Notes: a model not told the origin generated them from the letters alone. DNA of 64,000 bases from Mesorhizobium sp. 113-3-3 (GCF_016756495.1 NZ_AP023243.1:3104501-3168500); one strand, 5' to 3'. Positions 1-8,893 are shown, numbered from the stretch's first letter. Numbers and translations are program-made.

Positions 1-160
1 CCAGCTTTGACGCCCTGACTGCCAAATCCCAGGCCTTGTCCACCACATGCCGGCCTCCGCAAAGACGGCGAAAGACGCAGGGTTCCCGTCAGCCGGGATT
101 TCGATGGCTGTGCGCTGCTTCCACGACGCGGAAAGCCATCCCGCGTTCGCCCACGATTGA
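1..160. other. Left edge, no gene assigned
   Basis: No complete gene is seen. One + frame stays open from the edge and begins S-F-D-A-L-T-A-K-S, which could be the end of a helical protein, but it then becomes Arg-rich and unconvincing. Another + frame gives a 37-residue reading frame from an ATG at 47 to a TGA at 158-160. Neither is recognised. It may be the decayed end of a gene lying outside the window. Confidence 0.3.
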
Positions 161-180
161 TCAAACGGCAGATCTCAGGG

Positions 181-212
181 AAACGCCCGCCACCTGGATG
201 TGGCGGGCGTTT
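181..212 (-). terminator. Hairpin terminator of the DUF1236 gene
   Basis: A perfect 13-bp stem (AAACGCCCGCCAC with GTGGCGGGCGTTT) closes a 6-base loop. It lies 19 bases past the stop codon of the minus-strand DUF1236 gene. The T-run is short, so it may act on both strands. Confidence 0.6.
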
Positions 213-230
213 CAGAGCATCGTCCCAAAG

Positions 231-989
231 TCAGGTCAGGATAAGGACGATCTTGAACGTATCCGGATCGACGATGATGATCCGACCGTCGGCCAATACG
301 AAATACTCGTAGCTTTCGTAGGCTGGCACGATCTTGACGATACGCGCGGGCAGACGATGCAACCGGATCTTGTGCCTGGGAACCTCGATGCCGACCGAAA
401 TGTCGAAATCGACATTCGACACCGGCTCGACCTTGGTCTCCTTGATGACCTGGGTGATCTGGGTTTTCTGCTCCACCGTCACATTGCTGATGGAAGCAGT
501 CGCCCCCTGGTCCGTCTGTGTCGAGGTCTTGCCCTGAGCCTGCTCATCGGTCTGGGTCTTGGGTTTCCCTTGAGCCTGCTGGTCGGTCTGGGCGTTGGCT
601 TTGCCTTGGGCCTGCTGATTAGTCGTCGCATTTGCCTTGCCCTGGGCCTGTTGGTCGGTCTCGACCTTGGCCTTGCCCTGGGCCTGCTGATCCGTCTGGA
701 CCTTGGCCTTGCCCTGAGCCTGTTGGTCGGTCTCGACCTTGGCCTTGCCCTGTGCTTGCTGGTCCGTCTGGACCTTGGCTTTGCCTTGAGCCTGCTCGTC
801 GGTCTTGAGCTTGGGCTTGCCTTGGACCTGCTCGCCCATCTTCATCTTCGAGCCTTTTTGGCAGTTGGCCGCGCCGGCGGCGCAATTGGTGTCACCGCCC
901 GACTGAGTTTCGGCCGGCTGTGTCTGAGCGATTGCGGCACCGCATCCGATGCCGAGCGCAAGCATGCTGGTGATCAGAATTTGCTTCAT
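231..989 (-). CDS. DUF1236 secreted protein with 12-residue repeats
   Basis: A 252-residue exported protein. The start at 989 is chosen because GAGGAG lies just upstream and the protein then begins with a clear signal peptide (M-K-Q-I-L-I-T-S..., cleavage probably near A-I-A-Q). Residues 54-161 are nine tandem 12-residue units of the type Q-A-Q-G-K-A-K-V-x-T-D-Q. The last 80 residues, rich in Val and Ile and with a D-G-R-I-I-I-V-D-P motif, match the DUF1236 domain common in rhizobial periplasmic proteins. The function of the family is unknown. The repeat tract is lysine- and glutamine-rich and probably unstructured. Confidence 0.85.
   Translation of the reverse strand: MKQILITSMLALGIGCGAAIAQTQPAETQSGGDTNCAAGAANCQKGSKMKMGEQVQGKPKLKTDEQAQGKAKVQTDQQAQGKAKVETDQQAQGKAKVQTDQQAQGKAKVETDQQAQGKANATTNQQAQGKANAQTDQQAQGKPKTQTDEQAQGKTSTQTDQGATASISNVTVEQKTQITQVIKETKVEPVSNVDFDISVGIEVPRHKIRLHRLPARIVKIVPAYESYEYFVLADGRIIIVDPDTFKIVLILT
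507..830 (-). repeat. 36-bp tandem repeat within the DUF1236 gene
   Basis: Nine in-frame 36-bp units encode Q-A-Q-G-K-x-x-x-x-T-D-Q. Some central units are nearly identical at the DNA level, the outer ones less so, which fits expansion by slippage or unequal crossover. Copy number may vary between strains. Confidence 0.85.
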
Positions 990-1327
990 CGGAAATCTCC
1001 TCGAAAGCATCAGTCCCTTCGCGGGGTAAACCCCAACGAAAAAACTTCGTTCCAGGCGAATTGGCGAAAGCGACAGGCAGAAAATCTCCGGGATCAGACG
1101 GGGCAATCACGTTGGGATGCTCTCGACGAGTTCGCGGAACTGCTGACCGAGCGACCGAACATGGACGGCTGGCAATCGTCAGCGGTCAGGGTAAGCGTCT
1201 TGTCGGAGTGCTCGATGGCGGCAGGTTCGGGCCCCGCCGATCCGTCGCTGCATATGGTCGTCGCGTGGCATCTTCTCGACCGCGAGCGAAGGGCGGTCCT
1301 TGTTTGCACGCGTTACCGGTCGCGGTC
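990..1327. other. Intergenic region, no assigned gene
   Basis: It holds the ribosome site of the DUF1236 gene at its left end. A plus frame passing through 1100-1360 contains an acidic stretch (D-E-F-A-E-L-L-T-E-R), but it has no convincing start and overlaps the end of the reductase gene, so it is not called. Confidence 0.4.
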
Positions 1328-2515
<1,188 letters not shown>

Positions 2516-2526
2516 TCAGGTCGACA

Positions 2527-2829
2527 TTATTGGATCGGCACCGACTGGAAAAAACCGGGTGATCCGATTGCGGCTTCGTCGCCATCGAGGTCGTTTCCAA
2601 ACAAAGCCAACCCATTGCCCAAGGCGTCGAATTCGATTGCCGCGCCCAGCAGTTGGGCAGCCTGCAGCACCAAATACTCAATGTCCTCGAGAGCGACATT
2701 CTCGGCCAGATTCCTGACCCTTATCTGTTCGGCCGTCACCGAGATGTTGACAATGCCCGCCGTCTTGAATGCCTTCTCGACCGCTGAATTGACGTCGTCG
2801 TGCAGGCGCGTGGAGTATTCGTACCGCAT
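2527..2829 (-). CDS. Small conserved protein, function unknown
   Basis: 100 residues, starting M-R-Y-E-Y-S-T at 2829 with a good upstream GGGAGG. The sequence is mixed helix and strand with hydrophobic stretches A-G-I-V-N-I-S-V and E-Y-L-V-L-Q-A-A-Q-L-L-G and no signal peptide, so it is probably cytosolic. It resembles small hypothetical proteins of Mesorhizobium but no domain is recognised. Confidence 0.65.
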   Translation of the reverse strand: MRYEYSTRLHDDVNSAVEKAFKTAGIVNISVTAEQIRVRNLAENVALEDIEYLVLQAAQLLGAAIEFDALGNGLALFGNDLDGDEAAIGSPGFFQSVPIQ

Positions 2830-3103
2830 TGAAACCTCCCATAGGGGAACGGTCTTCTGTTCGGGCTGAAGCATGCGCCCGGAGCGACGGACTGGCAAGC
2901 GAAATATTAAAAATATCCAAATAAAATCAGCTAGTTAGGATAGTTACAGGAATGTGCGTCAAGCGTTCGATGAGCATCATGAGTTGGATGTGGGGAGGGC
3001 TCACTGGCCGGTCTTGACGCGTAATGGGGGTTACCATAATTATAAGCTGAATGAGCTAGATACTAACTCACCGTGTTTTTAGTCCTGAGCGAGGAGTGCG
3101 GAC
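2830..3103. promoter_or_regulatory. AT-rich divergent promoter region
   Basis: Between a minus-strand and a plus-strand gene. 2900-3070 is clearly richer in A and T than its surroundings, as expected for a divergent promoter. No single sigma site is strong enough to name. Confidence 0.35.
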
Positions 3104-3343
3104 ATGGCTGAACTGGAACGCCCTGAACGCCTGCAGATCATGCTCACCACGGATGAATTGGCGGCGCTGGAAAACTGGCGCTTCGAAAAGCGCATGCCAA
3201 GCCGCTCGGCGGCGGTCCGCGAGCTGCTGCGGCGCGGCCTGGCCTCGGACGGATTCCTGATGGCCGAGCAGGGCGTCAAGTCGCAGGAGTTCGGCGTGCT
3301 GCCCGACGGCGACGGCAAGACCAGCGATCGGCCTTCGGAGTGA
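3104..3343 (+). CDS. Ribbon-helix-helix-like small protein
   Basis: 79 residues. The first half fits a ribbon-helix-helix DNA-binding fold: a short strand (R-L-Q-I-M-L-T) followed by helices D-E-L-A-A-L-E-N-W-R and S-R-S-A-A-V-R-E-L-L-R-R-G. It lies just upstream of a sensor kinase on the same strand, with which it probably forms a transcription unit. Its role as a regulator is inferred from fold and context; the target is unknown. Confidence 0.75.
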   Translation: MAELERPERLQIMLTTDELAALENWRFEKRMPSRSAAVRELLRRGLASDGFLMAEQGVKSQEFGVLPDGDGKTSDRPSE

Positions 3344-3419
3344 AGCTGGCTTCGTTCGCGGCGCGCCCATGCGAATTGCGGGCAGGGGAGATTGCCTTGC
3401 TCCGCTTGCGCGCTACCTC

Positions 3420-4589
3420 ATGACAATGAGTGAAATCGTGGCGGCGACGGCGGACATCGCAACGGACAACCAAAAACAGGACGCGACCGCCGATGCACGC
3501 CTCGCGGCCATCGTCGATTCCTCTTTCGATGCCATCATCAGCAAGGATCTGACCAGCATCATCACCAGCTGGAACCTGGCAGCCGAACGCATGTTCGGCT
3601 ACAGCGCCGAGGAAGCCGTCGGCCAGTCGATCCTCATGCTCATTCCCGATCACCTCAAGGGCGAGGAGACCGAGATCATCAGCAGGGTCCGCGGCGGCCA
3701 CCGCGTGGCGAGTTACGAGACGACGCGAAGGCGCAAGGACGGCGCGCTCATCTCCGTCTCGCTGACGGTTTCACCGATCAAGAACGCCAATGGCGAGATC
3801 GTCGGCGCCTCCAAGATCGCCCGCGACATTTCCGCCGCAAAGGAGAGCGAGCGCCGCATCAGGCTTTTGATGCGGGAGGTCAACCATCGCGTCAAGAACC
3901 AGTTCGCGGTCATCCTGTCGATGGTCAGGGAGACGAGCAAGCGCTCGAGCGACCCGCAGGAGTTCGAGGAACTGATCCGCGCCCGCATCATGGCGCTGTC
4001 GCGTTCGCATGATCTGCTCGTCACCTCGGAGTGGGCCGGCGCCAGCCTGTTCGACCTGATCCAGGAACATCTGAAGCCTTTCGGCCGCGAGGAGCAGATC
4101 CTGCTTTCCGGCCCGGTCCTGACGCTGCAGTCAAATGCGGTGCAGAATCTCGGCATGGCTTTCCACGAACTCGGCACGAATTCCTCCAAATACGGTGCGC
4201 TGGGCAGCGACGACGGCCAGGTCGAGATCACCTGGACAATCGGCTCAAGTGCCCAGGGCTCCGGCACCCAGGACTTGGGCGCCAAGGACTTGAGCGCCAA
4301 GGACTCGGCCACCAGGAGTGCCGGTGCATCGGGCGGACGCGAATTCCAGCTGTTCTGGACCGAGACATCCACGCCCCGCCCCGGCGACAATCGCGAGGAG
4401 AGCGCGCGCAAGGGGTTCGGCACCGTCGTGCTGCAGCGGGTGGCGCCGCAGTCGCTGGGTGGTTCGGCCCAACTGGAGCGCTCGCCCGGCCGTCTCAGCT
4501 GGCGCCTCAGTGCGCCGCTGGCATCGATCATCGTGCCGCAAGCCGGCATTGATGCCGACGACGGCGCAGCGCTGGGCTTCGGCATCTGA
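3420..4589 (+). CDS. PAS-domain HWE/HisKA_2-type sensor histidine kinase
   Basis: About 389 residues; no clear ribosome site marks the start, and ATGs at 3369, 3420 and 3426 are all possible. A PAS domain comes first (I-V-D-S-S-F-D-A-I-I-S-K-D ... W-N-L-A-A-E-R-M-F-G-Y), then the phospho-acceptor helix L-M-R-E-V-N-H-R-V-K-N-Q with its histidine, then the ATP-binding N box F-H-E-L-G-T-N-S-S-K-Y-G-A-L and a glycine box R-K-G-F-G-T-V-V. This is the HWE/HisKA_2 architecture common in rhizobia. There is no transmembrane segment, so it senses a cytosolic cue. An Ala/Lys/Asp-rich insert follows the N box. No response regulator is adjacent. Confidence 0.9.
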   Translation: MTMSEIVAATADIATDNQKQDATADARLAAIVDSSFDAIISKDLTSIITSWNLAAERMFGYSAEEAVGQSILMLIPDHLKGEETEIISRVRGGHRVASYETTRRRKDGALISVSLTVSPIKNANGEIVGASKIARDISAAKESERRIRLLMREVNHRVKNQFAVILSMVRETSKRSSDPQEFEELIRARIMALSRSHDLLVTSEWAGASLFDLIQEHLKPFGREEQILLSGPVLTLQSNAVQNLGMAFHELGTNSSKYGALGSDDGQVEITWTIGSSAQGSGTQDLGAKDLSAKDSATRSAGASGGREFQLFWTETSTPRPGDNREESARKGFGTVVLQRVAPQSLGGSAQLERSPGRLSWRLSAPLASIIVPQAGIDADDGAALGFGI

Positions 4590-4826
4590 ACGCCCCGGGA
4601 AGATTGGTGTCCTCCGCAGCCGTATCGGGAGGCACGTCTCCTGGCGGCAGGCGACGCAGGGCGGACTGATGTTTCAGGCTCCGGGCGTCGCGCCTGTGTC
4701 GTCAACAATTCGATAGCTTGCTGTGTGTTGGACACGTTGTAGGGGGCGCCGGCCACACCGACCGAAACCACCACCGGCCTGGAACCCATGCGGCCATCCC
4801 GCTGAAGCAAATCGTCGGAATTCGCG

Positions 4827-5033
4827 TCAGAGGATATTGGTTGTGACCTCGACGATGATCGCGGCGCCATCCAATGTGCCGTCGGGGACATGCACGACGC
4901 GCGATACTCTCAGGTCCTGCTGACTTCCGTCGACCGACAGCGAAACGCTTTCTCCAATGCGCGGAACGGCCTGGAAAATGGCGTCGGTGGCGTCCGGCCG
5001 GTTGTCGATGGATATGCGGCAGTTTACGGTCAC
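4827..5033 (-). CDS. Small conserved protein, function unknown
   Basis: 68 residues from a GTG start at 5033, chosen for the AGGAGA six bases upstream. The sequence is strand-rich (V-N-C-R-I-S-I-D ... A-A-I-I-V-E-V-T-T-N-I-L), with a motif G-E-S-V-S-L-S-V-D-G suggesting a small beta-barrel. Similar unnamed proteins occur in Mesorhizobium. The 237 bases between it and the kinase gene hold nothing recognisable. Confidence 0.65.
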   Translation of the reverse strand: MTVNCRISIDNRPDATDAIFQAVPRIGESVSLSVDGSQQDLRVSRVVHVPDGTLDGAAIIVEVTTNIL

Positions 5034-5239
5034 GGATCTCTCCTGTCTCTGGCAGACCCCGGACGTCAACGCCGTGGCGATAAAATGGTTTCAGTAGAAC
5101 CGGCCCGGGGCTGTCGACAATTGATTCCACGGGCAATCGGCAACCGATGTACCGGTTTGATGGAACATTAGTTCTTTCTAATAGTTTCTGTAGTCGGCAG
5201 GGTGGGGGCATCCCCTGCTGAAGATCGGTTCTCCGATCG

Positions 5240-5275
5240 GCCCGCGCGCCTCTGGCCGAGAGCGCGGGCTTCTTC
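5240..5275 (+). terminator. Candidate terminator hairpin
   Basis: An 8-bp GC stem (GCCCGCGC with GCGCGGGC) with a 14-base loop, followed by TTCTTC. It lies in a gene-free stretch, so the transcript it ends is unknown. Confidence 0.45.
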
Positions 5276-5296
5276 GAGCCGACAGAACGGGGCGGC

Positions 5297-5335
5297 GGCC
5301 CGGCACACCTGGTTGGGATGATAATGTGCCGGGCC
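5297..5335. other. Perfect 11-bp inverted repeat
   Basis: GGCCCGGCACA and TGTGCCGGGCC enclose 17 bases. It could be an RNA hairpin or a protein-binding dyad. No T-run follows. Confidence 0.5.
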
Positions 5336-5363
5336 TAACCGGCGTGGGGCGGCTGCCGGCTGG

Positions 5364-5558
5364 CTATATATGCGGCAGGGCTAATATATAGAAAGCATTC
5401 GAATGAAGGAGGTGTATATCGCGATTGGCTAAAGTAGCGGAACGTCCAATGGACGATACCGGAACCAAAGCGGTTACGTCAGACCTTTGCGCGAGGTGGT
5501 TGGGACCTTGGTCCCCATGGGAAAAGCCCGCCACAGGAGCGACCTGCAGCGGGCTTTT
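5364..5558 (+). ncRNA. Possible small RNA locus
   Basis: An AT dyad (CTATATAT 5364-5371, ATATATAG 5384-5391) sits just before a segment with a GGAGG-like motif, a GGGACC-TT-GGTCCC hairpin, and a strong terminator (AAAAGCCCGC 5522-5531 with GCGGGCTTTT 5549-5558). No convincing protein is encoded: a TTG-started frame at 5425 would read through the terminator and the tRNA. A transcript of about 150 nt ending at 5558 fits, but it is inference only. Confidence 0.35.
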
Positions 5559-5714
5559 GGAGTGGCTACATCCCAAAGGAATCGACCGCTTGTGGTTATA
5601 CTGTGAACCGCGTGGCGGCTTTAGCCTATGGTGTGATCACGGAAGGCACGCGCGGGGCAGGCGTCACCGAAGCGTTCGGCGGACGTTCGATAAAGCCAAC
5701 GATCTGATTGTGGC

Positions 5715-5788
5715 TGGTTCCCGCTCATGGGCTCGAACCACGATTCACGCCTTCAAAGGGCGCTGTCCTACCATTAGACGAAGCGGGA
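5715..5788 (-). tRNA. tRNA-Gln (anticodon TTG), atypical body
   Basis: A complete cloverleaf can be folded: acceptor TCCCGCT/AGCGGGA, D arm with GTC/GAC, anticodon stem GCGCC/GGCGT around loop CTTTGAA (anticodon TTG, Gln), a 4-base variable loop, T arm CGTGG/CCATG around TTCGAGC, discriminator A and an encoded CCA (5715-5717). The body, including the TTCGTCTA start of the D arm, looks more like alphaproteobacterial tRNA-Glu than like the usual TGGGG-starting tRNA-Gln. In these bacteria Gln-tRNA is usually made by transamidation, so a Glu-like body could still be charged. Confidence 0.88.
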
Positions 5789-5826
5789 GAAGCCTCGGAT
5801 GCTTATGCCGTCAGTCCGGCGAAGCG

Positions 5827-6123
5827 TCAATTCGAGAAGTTGTCGACCGGCTCTTGGCAGCGATAGACCGGGCAGTGCCCGTCGCGCGCCGGGATGTAGG
5901 CCGACATCGGCACTTCCGGCCAGTCGCATTCATTGCCGAACTGCCTGACATAGCGGTCATAGGTGTCCGGTCCCGTGGTCAACACCACGGCACGGCGGCT
6001 CTGGATCATGGCCCGTATCTCGGTGCAGCTCATGCCGCGGCTGTCGGGTCGGGCTTCAGCGGCAGCAGTTGCCGCGAGCACGGCGCCCAAGGTGATCAAC
6101 AGGACAGGAAGGCGAGCGGACAT
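5827..6123 (-). CDS. Small secreted cysteine-containing protein
   Basis: 98 residues from the ATG at 6123. It has a signal peptide (M-S-A-R-L-P-V-L-L-I-T-L-G...A-E-A). The mature part has the pattern M-S-C...G-P-D-T-Y-D-R-Y-V...C-D-W...A-R-D-G-H-C-P-V-Y-R-C, with four cysteines that could form two disulfides. This matches an unnamed family of small exported proteins common in Rhizobiales. Function unknown; the periplasm is the likely location. Confidence 0.8.
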   Translation of the reverse strand: MSARLPVLLITLGAVLAATAAAEARPDSRGMSCTEIRAMIQSRRAVVLTTGPDTYDRYVRQFGNECDWPEVPMSAYIPARDGHCPVYRCQEPVDNFSN

Positions 6124-6274
6124 GGCGGCTTCTCTTTGGTTCGGGTGCAGCATGCATAGTCCCATAAAACCCATGATGTGTCCGCCGGTTCCGCGACGGG
6201 CCGCGCATTGCGGGTGCCAAGACGCTGCGCGGGGCCGCCGGCGCAACCAAATCAGCCGTCGCGCATTGCTGGGC

Positions 6275-6445
6275 ATGGACAGCAGGCAGCCCAACGAAAC
6301 GCCGCAATGGTGGCCCGGAAACGAGGGCCGCGAAGCCATGTGCTGTTCCTTCTGCGGCGGCCGCGACCACCGCTATGAGGAGTGCCCGCAAAGGGCCGAT
6401 CCGCCTGCTGCTCCATCCAAGGACGATACGGAGAAACCTCGCTGA
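6275..6445 (+). CDS. Putative 56-residue zinc-knuckle protein
   Basis: A short frame from the ATG at 6275 with the spacing C-x2-C-x4-H-x4-C (C-S-F-C-G-G-R-D-H-R-Y-E-E-C), which is exactly a CCHC zinc knuckle. The rest is polar with a Pro/Ala-rich basic tail. No strong ribosome site is seen, and the frame overlaps nothing else convincing. CCHC knuckles usually bind single-stranded nucleic acid; that role is inferred from the motif alone. Confidence 0.5.
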   Translation: MDSRQPNETPQWWPGNEGREAMCCSFCGGRDHRYEECPQRADPPAAPSKDDTEKPR

Positions 6446-6583
6446 CCGGGCCCGTTTGGCGGAGCGGGATAGCCCCGCCACCGTTTGACCGCTTCGCAGG
6501 TCATAGGCAACGACGTCGACCGCCAGGCCAGGGAACCGCCGTCCGTCGGCCACGTTGTCGCCGGCAGGCCTTCGGAGAAAATC

Positions 6584-6862
6584 ATGGAACAACTCGTCGA
6601 GGAATTTGGCCATCCGACCTATACCTCGTTTCCGGTCATCGCGGCGCGGCTGCTGCTGGCGGCGCTTTACGGCGCGGTGATCGGCTTCGAGCGCGAATGG
6701 CGCAATCGTCCCGCCGGGCTGCGAACGCATATACTGGTCTGCGTGGCCGCCGCCACCTTCGGTATCCTGACCATCGAGATTGTCCATGCGCCGATGTTCG
6801 CGCAGGGTGCCGTCAAGGTCGATCCGATCCGCGTGGTCGAGGCGGTGACCGCCGGCGTCGCC
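6584..6862 (+). pseudogene. MgtC/SapB-type membrane protein, 3' end deleted
   Basis: The start at 6584 has an upstream GGAGA. About 93 residues match the N-terminal half of MgtC-family inner-membrane proteins: the helix F-P-V-I-A-A-R-L-L-L-A-A-L-Y-G-A-V-I-G, then E-R-E-W-R-N-R-P-A-G-L-R-T-H-I-L-V and V-T-A-G-V-A. After about 6862 the frame switches to an Arg/Pro-rich antisense reading of the neighbouring hydrolase gene and runs to 7258. The rest of the conserved domain is missing, so this is a truncated gene at a deletion junction. Confidence 0.8.
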
Positions 6863-7550
6863 GGCCGGCGGCCCAGTCGGCATGGTCGTGCTCGCGGTCG
6901 AGCGTCGCCGCCGCGCGGTATTCCTCGCAGATGGCGTGGATGTGGGCGGGATCGCGCAAAGCATCGACATAGGCCTGGCGTACGTCGGGCGGAAACGCCG
7001 AGGGCGACGACCCCCAGCCTTGGAGCGCATTGTCGACGACCGCCTCGGCGGATCCCCGCAGCATCAACTCCGGCAAGGGCTCGGGCTGGGCCAGCAGCGA
7101 CCAGGGCCAGTAGCCCTGAGCCAGTCTGGCGTCGGCCCGATCCCACGCGTCGGCCGTCGCGACGATGTCCAGCACCGCAAGCTTTTCAACGCGGTCGGGA
7201 TGATCGAGCGCCATGCGGTACGCAACCCTGCCACCGCGATCATGGCCGGCGACCATGAATCTGCCGAAGCCGAGTTTGGACATCAGGGCCGTCATGTCGG
7301 CGGCCATGGCCCGTTTGGCATAAGGGGCGTGAGCGCTGTCCGACGGCGGGCACGAGCTGGCACCGTAGCCGCGCAGGTCGGCGCAAATGACGGTAAACCG
7401 CCCGGCCAATTGAGGCGCCACGTCGCGCCACATCAGATGGGTCTGCGGAAAACCATGCAGGAGCAGCAGCGCCGGCCCGTTGCCCGCACGGCGGGTGAAC
7501 AGGACGGCCTCGCCGGTATCGATCTCGATCGTCTGAAAGTCGCGGAACAT
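6813..7550 (-). pseudogene. Alpha/beta hydrolase (haloacetate dehalogenase-like), 3' end deleted
   Basis: The start at 7550 begins M-F-R-D-F. The conserved core is clear: oxyanion region L-L-L-L-H-G-F-P-Q-T, D-L-R-G-Y-G, nucleophile elbow V-A-G-H-D-R-G-G-R-V (Asp nucleophile, as in fluoroacetate and haloacetate dehalogenases) and D-I-V-A-T. Homology stops near Y-R-A-A-A-T-L-D-R-E-H-D; the last third with the catalytic acid and His is absent. The final residues are an Arg-rich antisense reading of the mgtC-like fragment. Intact relatives are near 290 residues; this one is 245 including the foreign tail, so it is probably inactive. Confidence 0.8.
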
Positions 7551-7695
7551 GCTGGCGCCTCCTTGCCGGCAACGGCCGGAGGCCGGATTTGGTTGCCGGA
7601 GCGCCCATCTTTGTTGGCCAACCTTTCGGGCAGTCGGGCGTTGTCCCTGCGAGGAAGGCCGCCGCGGGCGGCCGTCAAAAGCAAAGGAAGCTCGG

Positions 7696-7992
7696 ATGAA
7701 ACCTCTGGCCATCGCTTCGCTGATGCTGGCCCTGGCCGTGCCGGCGGCGGCACAGACGGGTCAACAACAGGGCACCAACCCGGCCCCGCAGGTCGACAAA
7801 TGTCGGGTCCAGCCCGATCAGGGCAAGCAGCAGCCGGATAGCGGTAACCTGACTGAAAAGCTCAATGATTGCGGCGGAGTGCTGAAGCCGCCAGCCACCG
7901 GTGACCAGGGCATGGCAGCGCCGGCGCCCGACGAAGGCAAGACGCCGGTGATCAAGCCGGGTGAAGTGCCGCCTCAACCGCCCGCTCAGTAG
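7696..7992 (+). CDS. Small secreted protein, function unknown
   Basis: 98 residues with a signal peptide ending A-A-A-Q. The mature part is polar, Gln/Pro-rich and low in complexity, with two cysteines (D-K-C-R, N-D-C-G) and a Pro-rich tail. Small exported proteins of this kind are common in Mesorhizobium. An AAGGAAGC stretch precedes the start. No function can be given. Confidence 0.7.
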   Translation: MKPLAIASLMLALAVPAAAQTGQQQGTNPAPQVDKCRVQPDQGKQQPDSGNLTEKLNDCGGVLKPPATGDQGMAAPAPDEGKTPVIKPGEVPPQPPAQ

Positions 7993-8082
7993 AAGGACTG
8001 GTCGGCGGCATTGTTCCGGAAGACGGAACCTCGTATCCCGGGAAACGTTTCTTTCAAGAATTCAATTTGAAAGGGCGAGGCC

Positions 8083-8220
8083 TTGAGAGATATTGCCAGC
8101 ACGGCCACATTTATTGCCTCTATCGCCATCGTGGTCGTCTTGATGCTGATGGCGCCGAAGAGTTTTGGGTTCGAGACCTCTCACCCGATCGTGGATGGCG
8201 ATCTGCCAACGCAAAAATAG
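8083..8220 (+). CDS. Putative 45-residue membrane peptide
   Basis: From a TTG start at 8083 with GGGCGAGG upstream to TAG at 8220. It has one hydrophobic segment (F-I-A-S-I-A-I-V-V-V-L-M-L-M) and a short polar tail. The strong terminator that follows supports a real transcript. Function unknown. Confidence 0.5.
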   Translation: MRDIASTATFIASIAIVVVLMLMAPKSFGFETSHPIVDGDLPTQK

Positions 8221-8224
8221 GGGC

Positions 8225-8257
8225 AAAAGCAGGCGAAGGGGCATCTCCTGCTTTTTT
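8225..8257 (+). terminator. Rho-independent terminator
   Basis: AAAAGCAGG and CCTGCTTTT form a 9-bp stem followed by a T-run, directly after the small membrane peptide gene. Confidence 0.75.
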
Positions 8258-8270
8258 GTTGTGTGAAATC

Positions 8271-8516
8271 CTAGCGAACCAGCACGCCGGCATGGTCGCA
8301 CAGCGCCGTAAAGGCTTCCTGCGCCTGTGCCGTGGCGTCCTTGTCTTCCAGCGCCGCCTCGATCTTTTCGCGCGCGGCCTGGTAGAAGGGACCGCGGCTG
8401 GCATGCGGCCAGTCGATCAGGATTTCACTGGCGTCCTGGAGGGTCGCCACCTCACGGATCGTGTCCGAGCCATGCGGCTTGATCCGCACCGGTGTCGAAA
8501 GCATCACATCGGTCAT
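8271..8516 (-). CDS. DUF982 protein
   Basis: 81 residues. The core W-P...R-G-P-F-Y-Q-A-A-R-E-K-I-E-A-A-L and A-Q-E-A-F-T-A-L-C-D-H-A-G-V-L matches DUF982, a small family found in many copies in rhizobia. No enzyme motif is visible. It sits in tandem with a second DUF982 gene on the same strand, 21 bases away. Confidence 0.85.
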   Translation of the reverse strand: MTDVMLSTPVRIKPHGSDTIREVATLQDASEILIDWPHASRGPFYQAAREKIEAALEDKDATAQAQEAFTALCDHAGVLVR

Positions 8517-8537
8517 TTTTCCCGCCTCTGGTTTCCG

Positions 8538-8774
8538 CTATTGGAGGATGCGGGCTTCGCGTGCGGCGTCGATCATCGCCCGCATCGCCTTTTCCGGCGG
8601 CGTCCAGCCGTCCAGCGCGTCGCGGCAGCAGCGCAGCGCCGCCTGGTATCGCCGGCCTCGGCCGGCCGGCCAGTCGCCCAGGCATTCCAGGCCCTCCCAG
8701 GCACTGCGCACCACGCGTTCGCGCTCGGGCGCGAATTTCAGACGGATCGGTCGGGGAAACATCTTGTCGTTCAA
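8538..8774 (-). CDS. DUF982 protein, second copy
   Basis: 78 residues with the same pattern (W-P-A-G-R-G-R-R-Y-Q-A-A-L-R-C-C-R-D-A-L and A-M-R-A-M-I-D-A-A-R-E-A-R-I-L). It is clearly diverged from the downstream copy, so the duplication is not recent. The two are probably co-transcribed. Function unknown. Confidence 0.83.
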   Translation of the reverse strand: MNDKMFPRPIRLKFAPERERVVRSAWEGLECLGDWPAGRGRRYQAALRCCRDALDGWTPPEKAMRAMIDAAREARILQ

Positions 8775-8893
8775 CTAAACTCTCCGTGGCAGGTCGCCCG
8801 ACAGTGACCGTGGCTTTTGGAACGACGGCACTCATGAGGGGCGCCGGATAACGCCGCCGACAAGGGAGGGTTCCAGGCCCGAAAGATCAATTT

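Noticed and set aside
507..830. CRISPR-like periodicity in the first gene
   Set aside because: The 36-bp units are contiguous, without spacers, and stay in the reading frame of a protein repeat.
5425..6159. Plus-strand frame of 244 codons
   Set aside because: It runs through a strong terminator and an antisense tRNA gene and overlaps a convincing secreted-protein gene.
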